From contig NZ_GL890776.1 of assembly GCF_000211415.1 (NCBI RefSeq), positions 199,906-263,905 on the forward strand: a DNA stretch of 64,000 nt. The letters are read 5' to 3'. Below, piece after piece: positions 1-12,454 of the stretch. The translations under genes and the position numbers were made by a program. This DNA is from Enterobacter mori LMG 25706. GTDB lineage: Bacteria; Pseudomonadota; Gammaproteobacteria; Enterobacterales; Enterobacteriaceae. Numbering within the stretch: position 1 is the stretch's first letter; the number at the start of each line of letters is the position of its first letter. The notes under the pieces are model-generated. The model was not told the DNA's origin. It worked only from the letters and a program-made list of their open reading frames with translations, and did no database searches.

Positions 1-100
1 CAAAAAGAGCGCACAAAGCGCCATAACGTTTCTCAGAAGTCATCAATACTTATCCCTTAAGCATGTGAGCAATCCCTCTTTTGTTATCAAGGAGAAAGTA

Positions 101-1495
101 ATGACCACGGTACGCCATGAGAAAGACTCGATGGGCGCCATCGACGTCCCCGCCGACAAGCTATGGGGCGCGCAAACCCAGCGTTCGCTGGAGCATTTCC
201 GAATCTCGACTGAAAAAATGCCCGTCTCGTTGATTCAGGCACTGGCGCTGACCAAACGCGCCGCCGCCAAAGTGAATCAGGATTTAGGCCTGCTGGCTGC
301 CGATAAAGCGACGGCCATCATCGACGCTGCCGATGAAGTGCTTGCGGGCAAGCATCCCGACGAATTCCCCCTCGCCATCTGGCAGACCGGTTCCGGCACC
401 CAGAGCAATATGAACATGAACGAAGTGCTGGCGAACCGGGCGAGTGAACTGCTGGGCGGCGTGCGCGGCATGGAGCGTAAGGTTCACCCGAACGATGACG
501 TCAACAAAAGCCAGAGTTCTAACGACGTCTTTCCGACGGCAATGCACGTGGCGGCGGTGATTGCTATCCGCGAGCAGCTTATCCCGCAGCTCAACGTGCT
601 CAAAACCACGCTCAACGAGAAAGCGCAGGCCTTCCGCGACATCGTTAAAATCGGCCGTACGCACCTGCAGGACGCCACGCCCCTGACGCTCGGGCAGGAG
701 ATTTCCGGCTGGGTGGCGATGCTGGAACATAACCTGAAGCACATCGACCATAGCCTGCCGCATCTGGCGGAGCTGGCGCTCGGCGGTACGGCGGTGGGTA
801 CCGGGTTAAATACTCATCCGGAATATGCGGTGCGCGTGGCTGAAGAGCTGGCAAGCATCACCGGACAGCCGTTCGTCACGGCGCCCAATAAGTTCGAAGC
901 GCTGGCGACCTGTGACGCACTGGTCCATACCCACGGCGCGCTGAAAGGGCTGGCGGCATCATTAATGAAAATCGCCAACGACGTGCGCTGGCTGGCCTCG
1001 GGTCCACGCTGCGGCATCGGTGAAATCAGCATCCCGGAAAACGAGCCGGGCAGCTCCATCATGCCGGGTAAAGTCAACCCGACCCAGTGCGAAGCCATGA
1101 CCATGCTCTGTTGTCAGGTGTTGGGCAACGACGTGGCCGTCAACCTGGGCGGCGCGTCCGGCAACTTCGAGCTGAACGTCTATCGCCCGATGGTGATCCA
1201 CAACGTTCTGCAATCGATTCGTCTGCTGGCGGACGGGATGGAGAGCTTTAACGAGCATTGTGCGGTAGGGATTGAGCCGAATCGCGAGCGTATCAGCCAG
1301 CTGCTCAATGAATCCCTGATGCTGGTGACGGCGCTAAATACCCATATTGGCTACGACAAAGCCGCCGAGATCGCTAAAAAAGCGCATAAAGAGGGGCTGA
1401 CGCTGAAAGCCTCCGCCCTGGCGCTGGGCTATCTGACGGAGGCTGAGTTTGACGCCTGGGTTCGCCCGGAGGCGATGGTCGGCAGTCTGAAATAA
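101..1495 (+). CDS. fumC: Fumarate hydratase class II (fumarase C)
   Basis: Iron-independent fumarase of the TCA cycle, interconverting fumarate and L-malate in the cytosol as a homotetramer. The 464-residue product follows E. coli FumC along its whole length. The fumarate lyase signature [11 protein letters not shown] lies near residues 316-326 and the active-site segment [11 protein letters not shown] near 182-192. An upstream in-frame GTG at 65 would add 12 residues, but the ATG at 101 has AAGGAG 7-12 bases before it and matches the family N-terminus. The gene converges on tus with no gap between the two stop codons. In E. coli FumC is the oxidant-induced, SoxS-controlled isozyme; I did not identify a SoxS box in the 100 bases available upstream. 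Confidence 0.97.
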   Translation: MTTVRHEKDSMGAIDVPADKLWGAQTQRSLEHFRISTEKMPVSLIQALALTKRAAAKVNQDLGLLAADKATAIIDAADEVLAGKHPDEFPLAIWQTGSGTQSNMNMNEVLANRASELLGGVRGMERKVHPNDDVNKSQSSNDVFPTAMHVAAVIAIREQLIPQLNVLKTTLNEKAQAFRDIVKIGRTHLQDATPLTLGQEISGWVAMLEHNLKHIDHSLPHLAELALGGTAVGTGLNTHPEYAVRVAEELASITGQPFVTAPNKFEALATCDALVHTHGALKGLAASLMKIANDVRWLASGPRCGIGEISIPENEPGSSIMPGKVNPTQCEAMTMLCCQVLGNDVAVNLGGASGNFELNVYRPMVIHNVLQSIRLLADGMESFNEHCAVGIEPNRERISQLLNESLMLVTALNTHIGYDKAAEIAKKAHKEGLTLKASALALGYLTEAEFDAWVRPEAMVGSLK

Positions 1496-2425
1496 TCATC
1501 CCGCCACATACAGGTGCAGCCGTGGAATAATCAGCTGTAGCGGCTGCGCCTGAGGTCTGTAACGGTGCTGGACATTGTCCGCATCGTAATTCAAAAGCTC
1601 ACCAATATCCGGCACCATGGCCCCCTGATCGGCATCAAAGAGCGCAATCAGCGGCGTTGGGCAGGCATACTGCACCTGCTTTTGCTGCCCGGAATACCAG
1701 ACGCGGGCAATAGGCTGCACCTTCACCGGGCGTTTTATCTTGAGGCGCGTGTCCGCCGGTAGCGAGGCGATGCTGTGATACTCCTGCTCCAGACGCTCAA
1801 TCCACTGCTCGCGAGACCATGGGGCAACCGTACGCGGTGCTTTCAGGCTTTTCTCAAGCTGCGCCAGAATCTCATCCCGGGTGAAGTTTTTAATGATGTG
1901 CTTATTCGCCCAGCCGAAGCGCAGCGTGGCGGGGTGACGCAGTACCGTCAGCGTGCGATAGGCATTCAGGGTAATCAGCCCCGGAAGCTGACGGTGCACC
2001 CACTCAAACCGGGCGGCAGGGGCGAGGCCCGACTCTTCGGTGACGATCTTTTCAAATGCCGCTTTCAGGGTGTTGATATGGGTAGTCTGGCCTTCCAGCG
2101 TTTCACGCATTGTCGCATCGGTTTGCAGGCAGATCACGCCAGGCAGACGCACGGCCGCCTTGCTGCTGCGATGTTCTGACTGCTGCTGGATAAAAAGATG
2201 GCGATAGTGCTTCATCGCCAGCTCAAATGCGGCGCTGCCGATGTGCTGTTCAACTTCGATGGTATTCAGCGGGTCGTGTTCCGCCCCTTTGGCTACATCA
2301 GGCAGAGTAAAGACGCGCGCGGCCAGCAGGCGGCAGGTTTGCAAGCGTTCTGTCAGGGTAAGTAGCTCGTGTTCTATTTCGCGAAAGGTACTTTTCAGCC
2401 TTTCGATGAGATCGTAGGTCGCCAT
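1496..2425 (-). CDS. tus: DNA replication terminus site-binding protein Tus
   Basis: Monomeric DNA-binding protein that sits on Ter sites and stops the replicative helicase from one side only. The 309-residue product matches E. coli Tus across its length, including the conserved blocks [47 protein letters not shown] and the tail [10 protein letters not shown]. The start is placed at MATYDL by alignment with E. coli MARYDL; an ATG four codons earlier (2437) lies inside the Ter site and is less likely. The promoter-proximal Ter site means Tus probably represses its own gene, as known in E. coli. It follows rstB in the same direction and ends against fumC. Confidence 0.96.
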   Translation of the reverse strand: MATYDLIERLKSTFREIEHELLTLTERLQTCRLLAARVFTLPDVAKGAEHDPLNTIEVEQHIGSAAFELAMKHYRHLFIQQQSEHRSSKAAVRLPGVICLQTDATMRETLEGQTTHINTLKAAFEKIVTEESGLAPAARFEWVHRQLPGLITLNAYRTLTVLRHPATLRFGWANKHIIKNFTRDEILAQLEKSLKAPRTVAPWSREQWIERLEQEYHSIASLPADTRLKIKRPVKVQPIARVWYSGQQKQVQYACPTPLIALFDADQGAMVPDIGELLNYDADNVQHRYRPQAQPLQLIIPRLHLYVAG

Positions 2426-2436
2426 AAACACACTCA

Positions 2437-2455
2437 TTAGTTACAACATACTTAT
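2437..2455 (-). promoter_or_regulatory. Ter replication-arrest site (TerB equivalent)
   Basis: On the minus strand this reads ATAAGTATGTTGTAACTAA, identical over these bases to the core of E. coli TerB, and it sits 12 bases before the tus start codon as TerB does. The conserved G at position 6 of the TerB numbering, whose partner cytosine forms the Tus lock, is present on the right-hand side. Forks moving from high to low coordinates should therefore be blocked and forks moving left to right should pass. Confidence 0.93.
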
Positions 2456-2498
2456 CATATAGCACAGCACGCCGGGTCAGGCCAGCGTGCGGTTTAGG

Positions 2499-3797
2499 TC
2501 AGGCAGGAATGGGAAGGGCGATGTTATGGTATACCGGCCAGCTAAAGCAGAAGCGCGCGCCGCCAAGTTTGCTCTCCTCACAATGTACCGTGCCGCCCAT
2601 CGCCTGGGCGATAGAGTAGACGATCGCCAGCCCAAGGCCACAGCCTCCGGTGGCGCGATCGCGGCTGGGGTCGAGGCGGACAAAGGGTTCAAAAACGGTT
2701 TCTCGTGCTTCCGGGGAAATTCCCGGCCCGTCATCCTCTACGGTCAGGCTCGCCTGATTGCCCTGCAAATCCAGGCCAATCCGCAGTGTACTCTCGCTGT
2801 AGCGCATGGCGTTATTCATCAGGTTATCCAGCACGCGCTCCATCAGGCGCATATCCAGCGCGCCGTAATCCCCCGGCGTCCCCGCCGTTAAAAGCGTGCG
2901 TTGGGGATTAACGCTCTGCACATCATCAATATGCGCCTGTAACCAGACGGGCAGATCCAGCGTGCTGAGGTTAAGCTCGTTTTGCGGACGGTCGAGGCGC
3001 GCGTAGGTCAGCAGCTCCTCAATCAGCGCTTCAAGCTGGCCAATGTCGCGATTCAGCGCCTGGTTCTCCGCCTCGGTCAGGTTCTCACTCATCTCCAGCC
3101 GATAGCGCAGGCGAACCAGCGGGGTACGCAACTCGTGAGCAATTCCGTCGATCAGCTGTTTCTTGCTGGCAATCAAGGCGTTAATGTTATCGGCCATCTG
3201 GTTAAACGCAATGCCGAGGCGATCGAAACTGGAACCGCTGTCGAAATGAATCCGCTCGGTAAGATGACCCTCACCAAAACGCTGCGCGGCAGATTCCAGT
3301 TTCAGCATGTCCTGCCAGTGTGGGCGCATCCAGATAAACACCGGAAAAGCCAGTGAAATGGCAATAAACGCCAGCAGGGCGAGGTCCAACAGGCGCATCT
3401 GATGCAGATAATACAGATAAGGCACCGGCCCGACGGCCAGTACGTAATGGCTGCGAGGAATACGCTGGATAAAGGTGTACTTTTCATCCAGCGCCACAAT
3501 GTCCCCGTCACGCAAACGTTGCAGGGTGGGGGCATCTAACTCGAAATCTTTCAATGGCTCGATGCGCAGATCGAATGACAGATTTAAATCCAGCTCTTTA
3601 AGGGTTTTCGCCCAGTCGTGCGGGGGAATTTCGCGCAGCTCGCTACGCATCAGATAGAGCGAGCTTTTCATCAGATCGTCCAGCGACTGCCTGCCCGCAC
3701 GTTCGGCGGTGAATTTATAGACCAGCCCGACCAGCATGGTCATCACCAGGAAGCAGACAAACAGCAAAAGATAAAACTGCACAAACAGCTTTTTCAT
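2499..3797 (-). CDS. rstB: Sensor histidine kinase RstB
   Basis: Inner-membrane sensor kinase of the RstBA two-component system, 432 residues. An N-terminal membrane segment (about 7-27), a periplasmic part, a second membrane segment (about 134-154) and a HAMP linker are followed by the dimerisation and phosphoacceptor motif GIAHELRTPLVRLR (His near 220), the N box NLMNNAMRYS, the G1 box DDGPGIS and the G2 box GGCGLGLAI. As I recall, in E. coli rstB follows rstA almost directly. Here 0.6 kb with a terminator, a possible promoter and a small gene separates rstA (4419-5135) from rstB, so kinase and regulator may be expressed independently. Confidence 0.95.
   Translation of the reverse strand: MKKLFVQFYLLLFVCFLVMTMLVGLVYKFTAERAGRQSLDDLMKSSLYLMRSELREIPPHDWAKTLKELDLNLSFDLRIEPLKDFELDAPTLQRLRDGDIVALDEKYTFIQRIPRSHYVLAVGPVPYLYYLHQMRLLDLALLAFIAISLAFPVFIWMRPHWQDMLKLESAAQRFGEGHLTERIHFDSGSSFDRLGIAFNQMADNINALIASKKQLIDGIAHELRTPLVRLRYRLEMSENLTEAENQALNRDIGQLEALIEELLTYARLDRPQNELNLSTLDLPVWLQAHIDDVQSVNPQRTLLTAGTPGDYGALDMRLMERVLDNLMNNAMRYSESTLRIGLDLQGNQASLTVEDDGPGISPEARETVFEPFVRLDPSRDRATGGCGLGLAIVYSIAQAMGGTVHCEESKLGGARFCFSWPVYHNIALPIPA
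2511..2518 (+). other. KOPS octamer
   Basis: GGGAAGGG fits the FtsK-orienting consensus GGGNAGGG. It lies inside the 3' end of rstB on the opposite strand and points to the right. Confidence 0.6.
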
Positions 3798-3833
3798 TGA
3801 ATCTCACCGAAAAAACAATACATGCAGAATATA

Positions 3834-3860
3834 CATGAAAAAACCCACGGTGTTTTCATG
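3834..3860. other. Inverted repeat before rstB
   Basis: Two 12-base arms (3834-3845 and 3849-3860) pair with one mismatch around a 3-base centre, CATG at both outer ends. It lies 37 bases upstream of rstB and downstream of the small gene at 3906. No run of T follows it on the rstB strand, so it is not a standard terminator; it could be an operator or an RNA hairpin that separates rstB from the small gene. Confidence 0.55.
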
Positions 3861-3905
3861 TCTCTTTAGCGTGTGGAAAGCGTCATCTCTGTCGGGCAGA
3901 GCGCA

Positions 3906-4166
3906 TTACATCGCACGCGCACTTTTTTTTACCTTGGCGATGAGTGTTTCCGTTACGGCCAGGCCTTCCGCAATATGCATATCAATCACGGCAGTCCCAA
4001 ATTCGTTAATTAAATCCAGAAGTATTTCGTAAGACTGGATGAGCTCAAGGAGGTCAAAGAGCGCTTTTTGATCGGCGCGTGAGGGGGAGGAATGGCTAAG
4101 CGCAGCCTGATTAACAATCCATTCAAGATTGGTTTTGATGGCTTCTACCTGATTGTAGCTATACAT
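3906..4166 (-). CDS. Small unknown protein lying between rstA and rstB
   Basis: I do not recognise this 86-residue protein. It looks helical and soluble, with leucine-rich stretches (ALFDLLELIQSYEILLDLI near 39-57) and a basic tail (KVKKSARAM); there is no signal peptide or membrane segment. The start ATG at 4166 has only a distant GAGG. A plausible sigma-70 promoter lies at 4292-4319, after the rstA terminator, and would transcribe this gene and perhaps rstB. Its position inside what is an rstAB operon in E. coli suggests an insertion or a lineage-specific accessory factor. It could also be a spurious frame, but it is long relative to the gap and well placed after a promoter. Confidence 0.6.
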   Translation of the reverse strand: MYSYNQVEAIKTNLEWIVNQAALSHSSPSRADQKALFDLLELIQSYEILLDLINEFGTAVIDMHIAEGLAVTETLIAKVKKSARAM

Positions 4167-4291
4167 ATTTCATGGGCTTAAATCCTCATTTCAAGATTTT
4201 ATGGGAGAGGTAGCGTGAGAGCTTCACGGTGAAAAAGAGTCTGTATATAGACGGGGCGGTACTGGCTGTAGAAAGGATGGGTGGAAATTTA

Positions 4292-4319
4292 ATTATGGGA
4301 TAGTTCGCGCGCTTAGCAA
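4292..4319 (-). promoter_or_regulatory. Possible sigma-70 promoter between rstA and the small gene
   Basis: On the minus strand a -35-like TTGCTA (4319-4314) and a -10-like CATAAT (4297-4292) are separated by 16 bases. The promoter lies just after the rstA terminator and about 125 bases before the small gene at 4166, so it could drive that gene and rstB independently of rstA. Call rests on sequence match only. Confidence 0.4.
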
Positions 4320-4340
4320 GTTAATTGTTGCGCAAACGGA

Positions 4341-4393
4341 TAAATAAAAGCGCGAAGGCGAGGGCATCGCTGTGTAATGCCTTCATTTCGCGC
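4341..4393 (-). terminator. Intrinsic terminator after rstA
   Basis: On the minus strand, 25 bases after the rstA stop, outer arms GCGCGAA and TTCGCGC with an inner GAAGGC/GCCTTC pairing form a hairpin that is followed by TTTTATTTA. It separates rstA from the small gene and rstB. Confidence 0.65.
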
Positions 4394-4418
4394 ATGTTAT
4401 GCTAACCGGATAACGGAA

Positions 4419-5135
4419 TCACGTTTCCCAGGCGTGCGGGGCGAACAGATAACCTTTATTACGCACGGTTTTAATGCGGTATGGCTCGGTGGCATTATCC
4501 TGCAGTTTTTTACGCAGACGCGAAATCGCGACGTCCACGCTGCGGTCCATTCCGTCATAGCTGACGCCGCGCAGGTTTTTCAGCAGGGCATCGCGGTCCA
4601 TGATCTGTCCAGCATGCGTTGCCAGCTCCCACAGCAGGTCAAAGTCTGCGGTGGAGAGAGCGATAAGCTCCCCTGAGAGCAGCACCTGGCGGTTAATGGG
4701 ATCAATAGACAGCGTACCGAAGCGCATCGCTTTGTGCGGCGTCAGAGACGGCGCGGGCGTTTCGCGTTCGCTGCTGGCGCGCTGGCGCAAATGAAGTCTC
4801 AGCCGGGCCAGCAGAACAGCTGGCGGCGTGGTTTTGAGAATGTAGTCGTTAGCGCCCATCTCCAGCGACAGAATATGGTTCATGTCGCTGTCCAGAGAGG
4901 TCAACAGCACGATAGGGCCCTCCCACCGGGCGCGCAGGTCACGGCAGAGCGTCATGCCATCTTTACCGGGCAGCATGATGTCCAGCAGCACCAGATCCGG
5001 GTTTTCGCGTAGCACAACCTCTTCAGCGCGATCGCCGCGAGGCTCAACGATGACGTCCATATCGTGTTTACCCAGATAAGCGGCGATCAATTGTCCCACT
5101 TCGGGTTCATCTTCTACATAAACAATCTTATTCAT
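4419..5135 (-). CDS. rstA: OmpR-family response regulator RstA
   Basis: Cytosolic DNA-binding response regulator paired with RstB, 238 residues. The receiver domain (about 1-115) has the acidic pair VEDEPE, the phosphoacceptor Asp in LVLLDIMLPGKDG (about 52) and the switch Thr/Ser in LLTSLDSD; the conserved Lys is in YILKTTPP. The C-terminal winged helix ends in VDVAISRLRKKL and IKTVRNKGYLF. The start MNKIVYVED matches E. coli MNTIVFVED; an in-frame ATG 12 codons earlier is ignored. A PhoP-type box lies 28-62 bases upstream. In E. coli RstA activates asr, and an RstA-like box precedes asr in this window (48988-49001). Confidence 0.96.
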   Translation of the reverse strand: MNKIVYVEDEPEVGQLIAAYLGKHDMDVIVEPRGDRAEEVVLRENPDLVLLDIMLPGKDGMTLCRDLRARWEGPIVLLTSLDSDMNHILSLEMGANDYILKTTPPAVLLARLRLHLRQRASSERETPAPSLTPHKAMRFGTLSIDPINRQVLLSGELIALSTADFDLLWELATHAGQIMDRDALLKNLRGVSYDGMDRSVDVAISRLRKKLQDNATEPYRIKTVRNKGYLFAPHAWET

Positions 5136-5162
5136 ACTGCGTCTGTTATCGCGAAAAAAGCC

Positions 5163-5197
5163 AACATACACCGCACAACCTTAACCTTCCATTAATC
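5163..5197 (-). promoter_or_regulatory. PhoP-type box and -10 element of the rstA promoter
   Basis: On the minus strand GATTAA (5197-5192), five bases, then GGTTAA (5186-5181) form a direct repeat like the PhoP box (G/T)GTTTA-N5-(G/T)GTTTA. Twelve bases further is a -10-like TATGTT (5168-5163), the spacing typical of PhoP-activated promoters. PhoP control of rstA is known in E. coli. Confidence 0.6.
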
Positions 5198-5263
5198 TTT
5201 CAAAATTAAGGCCAGTTCCGTTATTCTGCCTCATATTGTTTCTTGATTGTTATGGAAAAAATG

Positions 5264-5599
5264 ATGGGGCTGCTGATTAAAGCCGCGCTGGGTGCGCTGG
5301 TGGTGCTGTTGATTGGGGTGCTGGCGAAAACGAAGAATTACTACATTGCCGGGTTGATTCCGCTTTTTCCGACCTTTGCGCTCATTGCGCACTACATCGT
5401 TGCGTCCGAGCGTGGCATTGAAGCGCTGCGGGCCACCATTGTGTTCGGAATGTGGTCCATCATCCCGTATTTTCTCTACCTGCTGTCGCTGTGGTACTTC
5501 ACCGGTTTTATGCGGATTCCGCTGGCGCTGGGCGGGGCAGTGGTCTGCTGGAGCCTCAGCGCCTGGGTCTTGATCTTCTTCTGGAGCCGCTTTCACTAG
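5264..5599 (+). CDS. ydgC: Inner membrane protein YdgC (GlpM family)
   Basis: A 111-residue integral membrane protein with four hydrophobic segments (about 4-19, 25-44, 60-81 and 88-107); its biochemical role is not established. It is nearly identical to E. coli YdgC in the N-terminal half (IKAALGALVVLLIGVLAKTK). Of the possible starts (TTG 5243, ATG 5252, 5261, 5264) the one at 5264 gives the E. coli length and N-terminus MGL; none has a strong Shine-Dalgarno sequence. It is divergent from rstA, and its TAG stop shares bases with the stop codon of convergent folM (CTAG at 5596-5599). Confidence 0.9.
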   Translation: MGLLIKAALGALVVLLIGVLAKTKNYYIAGLIPLFPTFALIAHYIVASERGIEALRATIVFGMWSIIPYFLYLLSLWYFTGFMRIPLALGGAVVCWSLSAWVLIFFWSRFH

Positions 5600-6318
5600 C
5601 GAAGCGGGCGTCCTCCGTCCACGGAGAAGGTTCTGCCCGTAACGTAGCAGCTGGTGAGCAGGTAATCGATAAGGTCGATCACCTCTTTCTCGCCCGGGGC
5701 GATTTTCATCAGTGATTTATTCAGCGCCTGCTGGCGATACTCGGCATCATCGTGTTCGTTAAACAATATCATCGCCGGGGCGATGGCGTTCACTTTGACC
5801 TCGGGGGCCAGCTTGCGGGCAAACGAGCGCGTCATGTTATCCAGCGCGGCCTTGCTGGCCGCATAGGCGATGTGCTTGTCGCTGCCGCGCTCCACCACAT
5901 AATCGGTGAAATGAATAATGTCACCCGCGGCATGCCCGTGCCCGCGCAGTAGGTCTTGCAATGCATGGTTCAGCAAATAGGGCGCATTGACGTGGATTTG
6001 CAGCATGCAGGAGAGCGTTTCGCTCAGCGGTGTCGCAGGCGTTTCGGCCTGCCATGCGCTGGCGTTATGAATAATGGCGCGCAGCCCGCTGGTGGTAGAT
6101 TTCACCTTCTCCGCGAAAGCAAGAATACCCTCATCGGTTGAAAAATCGGCCTGAATACAGATCGCGCCGGCTTTACGCAATCCCTCAATCGAAGGGTATT
6201 CACTGCGGTAGCTGACGATAACCGGATGGCGAAGGTTGAGAAAGTGATGGGCAAGGGCGAGGCCGATACGGCGGCCTCCACCGGTGATCAATATTGGGCG
6301 TTGCTGTGCATTTCCCAT
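5596..6318 (-). CDS. folM: Dihydromonapterin reductase FolM
   Basis: Short-chain dehydrogenase, 240 residues as in E. coli, that reduces dihydromonapterin to tetrahydromonapterin with NADPH and has minor dihydrofolate reductase activity. Visible motifs are the cofactor-binding ITGGGRRIGLAL near residues 10-21, the NASAW segment near 86 and the catalytic YAASKAAL (Tyr near 155), with the substrate-side FTDYVVERGSDKHIA before it. It is cytosolic. It lies 39 bases downstream of arcD in the same direction and overlaps the stop of ydgC by four bases. Confidence 0.94.
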   Translation of the reverse strand: MGNAQQRPILITGGGRRIGLALAHHFLNLRHPVIVSYRSEYPSIEGLRKAGAICIQADFSTDEGILAFAEKVKSTTSGLRAIIHNASAWQAETPATPLSETLSCMLQIHVNAPYLLNHALQDLLRGHGHAAGDIIHFTDYVVERGSDKHIAYAASKAALDNMTRSFARKLAPEVKVNAIAPAMILFNEHDDAEYRQQALNKSLMKIAPGEKEVIDLIDYLLTSCYVTGRTFSVDGGRPLR

Positions 6319-6357
6319 CGTATTCTCCTTTTCAGTTCAACAATGGGAAAGGCGATG

Positions 6358-7740
6358 CTATCCCATTAACATCCACGTGGCCGGTACGGCAGCAATCAGT
6401 AACAACCCGATCGCGGCCATTTCACGGCGCTTGAGGGCGTTCTCCAGCTGATGCGTGCGACGTGCATAGATAAACACCAGCAGACCCGGCGCATACAACA
6501 CCACCGACAGCAGCAGATGCATAGGCCCGGAAGCATACAACAACCACAGACCGTAAATACAGGCGCCGACACCGACAATGTAATGCGCCGGGCGCGTCGC
6601 GATTTTTAACAAATACGCACCCACTAAGAAATAGGGTACCAGAATCATTTCAGAGGCGATGGTCAGCAGGGTGTTATAGTCCGAACCTGTGAGCCAGATC
6701 AGCACCAGACAGACCTGTACGCTGATGTTGGTGAGCCAGAGTGAGGCCGACGGCGCATTGTTTTTATTCTGGCGGGCAAACAGGCGAGGAAACGCCTTGT
6801 GCGTGGCGGCCAGGAACGGTACTTCTGCCGCCATGATGGTCCAGCTCAGGTAAGCGCCACACACGGAAACGATAAGCCCCGCAGCAATCACCACATCTCC
6901 CCACGGGCCGAGCATTTTCACCATCAGCCCAGCCATCGACGGATTACGCATTTCTGCCAGTTCAGGGCGCGCCACCACGCCCAGCGACAGCAGCGTCACC
7001 AGCAGATAGACCCCCAGCGCCGCCAGCACGGCCAACAGCGCGGCGCGGCCGACATCGCGCTTATTACGCGCCCGGGCCGAAACCACGACGGCACCCTCAA
7101 CGCCGATGAACACCCACAGGGTGATCAGCATGGTATTTTTGACCTGCTCCCAGACGGGCACGCCCAGCGCGATACCGGTGAAGTCGAGCTTAAAGACGTC
7201 AAGACGAAACGCAATAAATGCCAGCACGACAAACAGGCCAAGCGGGACCAGTTTAGCCAGCGTCGCGACCAGGTTGATGCTGGCCGCCGTCTGGACACCG
7301 CGTAATACCAGCCAGTGCACCACCCACAGCAGTACAGATGCCCCGACAATGGATTGCCAGGTATTGCCGTCACCAAACAGGCGGAGCTCAGGGGTATCGG
7401 TAAAGAAACTGAGCGCCGAGAAGACAATCACCAGGTAGGAGACGTTCGCGATCACCGCACAAAGCCAGTAGCCCCATGCGGAACAGAAGCCAATCAGCTC
7501 CCCGAAGCCTTCGCGGGCATAGGTGAAAATGCCGCCATCCAGATCGGGGCGAATGCGGGTGAGCAGCAGCATGGCAAATGCCAGCAGCAGGATCCCGACG
7601 CCGGTGATCGCCCAGCCAATAATTAACGCGGCAGGGCTTGCGACTGCCGCCATGTTCTGCGGCAAACTGAATACACCCGCACCCAGCATTGAGCTTAAAA
7701 CGAGTGCAGTTAATGCACTCAGGCCAAGTTTCTTTTCCAT
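6358..7740 (-). CDS. arcD: Arginine:ornithine antiporter ArcD (YdgI)
   Basis: Twelve-segment inner-membrane transporter of the basic amino acid/polyamine antiporter branch of the APC superfamily, 460 residues like E. coli YdgI. The N-terminal helix-1 motif SSMLGAGVFSLPQNM (about 16-30) is the substrate-binding break conserved in these antiporters. Function as an arginine:ornithine exchanger is assigned by family and is only putative in E. coli; no arginine deiminase genes are nearby. It is transcribed toward folM and may share its transcript. Confidence 0.9.
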   Translation of the reverse strand: MEKKLGLSALTALVLSSMLGAGVFSLPQNMAAVASPAALIIGWAITGVGILLLAFAMLLLTRIRPDLDGGIFTYAREGFGELIGFCSAWGYWLCAVIANVSYLVIVFSALSFFTDTPELRLFGDGNTWQSIVGASVLLWVVHWLVLRGVQTAASINLVATLAKLVPLGLFVVLAFIAFRLDVFKLDFTGIALGVPVWEQVKNTMLITLWVFIGVEGAVVVSARARNKRDVGRAALLAVLAALGVYLLVTLLSLGVVARPELAEMRNPSMAGLMVKMLGPWGDVVIAAGLIVSVCGAYLSWTIMAAEVPFLAATHKAFPRLFARQNKNNAPSASLWLTNISVQVCLVLIWLTGSDYNTLLTIASEMILVPYFLVGAYLLKIATRPAHYIVGVGACIYGLWLLYASGPMHLLLSVVLYAPGLLVFIYARRTHQLENALKRREMAAIGLLLIAAVPATWMLMG

Positions 7741-7890
7741 TGGCTTCCTGTTATGAAAGGTCCAAATCCAGAATAATTATTTCGCACGGGCGCATAAAAA
7801 TGGTGGATCACACTAAGGCGCGGGATTTTACGGAGTGTCAGGAAAGCATGCAATGATGTGTGGCCGAAATTAGAAAAAAAGTAACAAAAA

Positions 7891-7909
7891 AGGCGGCATT
7901 ACGCCGCCT
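7891..7909 (-). terminator. Intrinsic terminator after ydgH
   Basis: On the minus strand AGGCGGC-GTAAT-GCCGCCT is followed directly by TTTTTTGTTAC, 16 bases after the ydgH stop codon. Confidence 0.85.
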
Positions 7910-7925
7910 CAGATCAACCGTTTTG

Positions 7926-8870
7926 TTACTTATACAGATCGGCGCTGATGGTCATGTTGTTACCACGTTCCTGCCACTGGCGGGTGATGTGGTAGTACTT
8001 CGCGCCTTTCTTCGCCGCGCGCTTCGCGACCTGATAAGAGACTTCCGTTCCGTTGCCGTAGTTGCCGGTAAACTTGATGCTGTCGAACGGTACCATCTGC
8101 GCGGCAGTGGCGTTGTTCAGCTCTTCAATTTTGGTTCCATCCGGCAGAGTGACGGAATAGCGTCCACCTTTGGTGGTTTGCGTTTCAAAGAAACGGCCCA
8201 CTTCAGCGCTTGGCGCTGCTGAGGTCGCGACGCCCGGAATCTCAACTTTCTTCGCTTCTTCACCGCCTTTTGCTAACGCCGCACGTCCCGCATCGGAATC
8301 AGCAGGGATAGCGTCCGGGCTTTGCAGAACGCGTTTTTTCGCATCTTCTTTATAGATGAACGCGGTAATACGCTGGTTGCCGCCCTGGTTAGCATCCACC
8401 TGACGCACGATATAGAAAGAGTAAGCTCCTTTCTGCTTCGCGGCTTTGGTGATGGCATCGTTCACTTCAGGCTGGCTGCGGTAGAAGCCCTGAACGGTAA
8501 CGGTGTCATACGGCTCAAGCGCAATCGCCTGATCTTTTGGCAGCTCAACGATGCCGTTAATCACGCGGTTTTTCTGTTCATCCGCTTTAGGCGCATTTTC
8601 TTTGTACAGCGCAATGGTGACGCGCTGGTTGCCGCTGTTGCCCTGATCGGACTGATCGAGCACATAAAACGAAGCCGCGCCTTTTTTATCAGCGGCTTTT
8701 GACGCGGCGGCAACGCCGTCGCCAATGGAGTTGTAGCGACCCACAATGACCGTCTGGTCAAAAGGTTTTAACGCTGCCGCTTGCTCCGGCGTTAACTCTG
8801 TCGCGGCATTCGCAGACAGGGCGGTCGCGGAAAGAAGTGCGGACGCCAGGAGTGTGTTCTTAAGCTTCAT
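7926..8870 (-). CDS. ydgH: Periplasmic DUF1471 triple-domain protein YdgH
   Basis: Exported protein of 314 residues, the same length as E. coli YdgH. A signal peptide (MKLKNTLLASALLSATALSANA) ends with an Ala-X-Ala-type site near residue 22. Three DUF1471/YhcN-type domains follow; each shows the related pattern Y-x-x-D/ITRQ...N-x-R/MT-I-x-A-x-L/IYK (tails at about 95, 185 and the C-terminus). The start is at 8870, with AAGGAT upstream; the extra 10 codons to 8900 have no support. DUF1471 proteins are commonly stress- or biofilm-linked, but the molecular role is unknown. It diverges from pntA. Confidence 0.93.
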   Translation of the reverse strand: MKLKNTLLASALLSATALSANAATELTPEQAAALKPFDQTVIVGRYNSIGDGVAAASKAADKKGAASFYVLDQSDQGNSGNQRVTIALYKENAPKADEQKNRVINGIVELPKDQAIALEPYDTVTVQGFYRSQPEVNDAITKAAKQKGAYSFYIVRQVDANQGGNQRITAFIYKEDAKKRVLQSPDAIPADSDAGRAALAKGGEEAKKVEIPGVATSAAPSAEVGRFFETQTTKGGRYSVTLPDGTKIEELNNATAAQMVPFDSIKFTGNYGNGTEVSYQVAKRAAKKGAKYYHITRQWQERGNNMTISADLYK

Positions 8871-10935
<2,065 letters not shown>

Positions 10936-10942
10936 GGGGTAG

Positions 10943-12334
<1,392 letters not shown>

Positions 12335-12352
12335 GTTGCGCTGAAACGAAAA

Positions 12353-12378
12353 AACCGCCGAATCCGGCGGTTTTTTTA
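12353..12378 (+). terminator. Intrinsic terminator after pntAB
   Basis: AACCGCCG-AATC-CGGCGGTT hairpin followed by seven T, 18 bases after the pntB stop. Confidence 0.9.
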
Positions 12379-12446
12379 TTGCCGGGTGGCGCTCACGCTT
12401 ACCCGGCCTACGGTTTTGTAGGCCCGGCAAGCTTGCGCCGCCGGGC
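12379..12446. repeat. REP pair (BIME-like element)
   Basis: Two imperfect palindromic units face each other: 12379-12412 (beginning TTGCCGGGTGGCGCT and ending ACCCGGCCTAC) and 12418-12446 (beginning GTAGGCCCGGC and ending GCCGCCGGGC). The sequence is typical of enterobacterial REP units and it fills the convergent gap between pntB and uspE, the usual place for them. Confidence 0.85.
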
Positions 12447-12454
12447 GTTAGGGG

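Noticed and set aside
65-100. GTG start for fumC 12 codons upstream
   Set aside because: No ribosome site before it, and the ATG at 101 has a perfect one.
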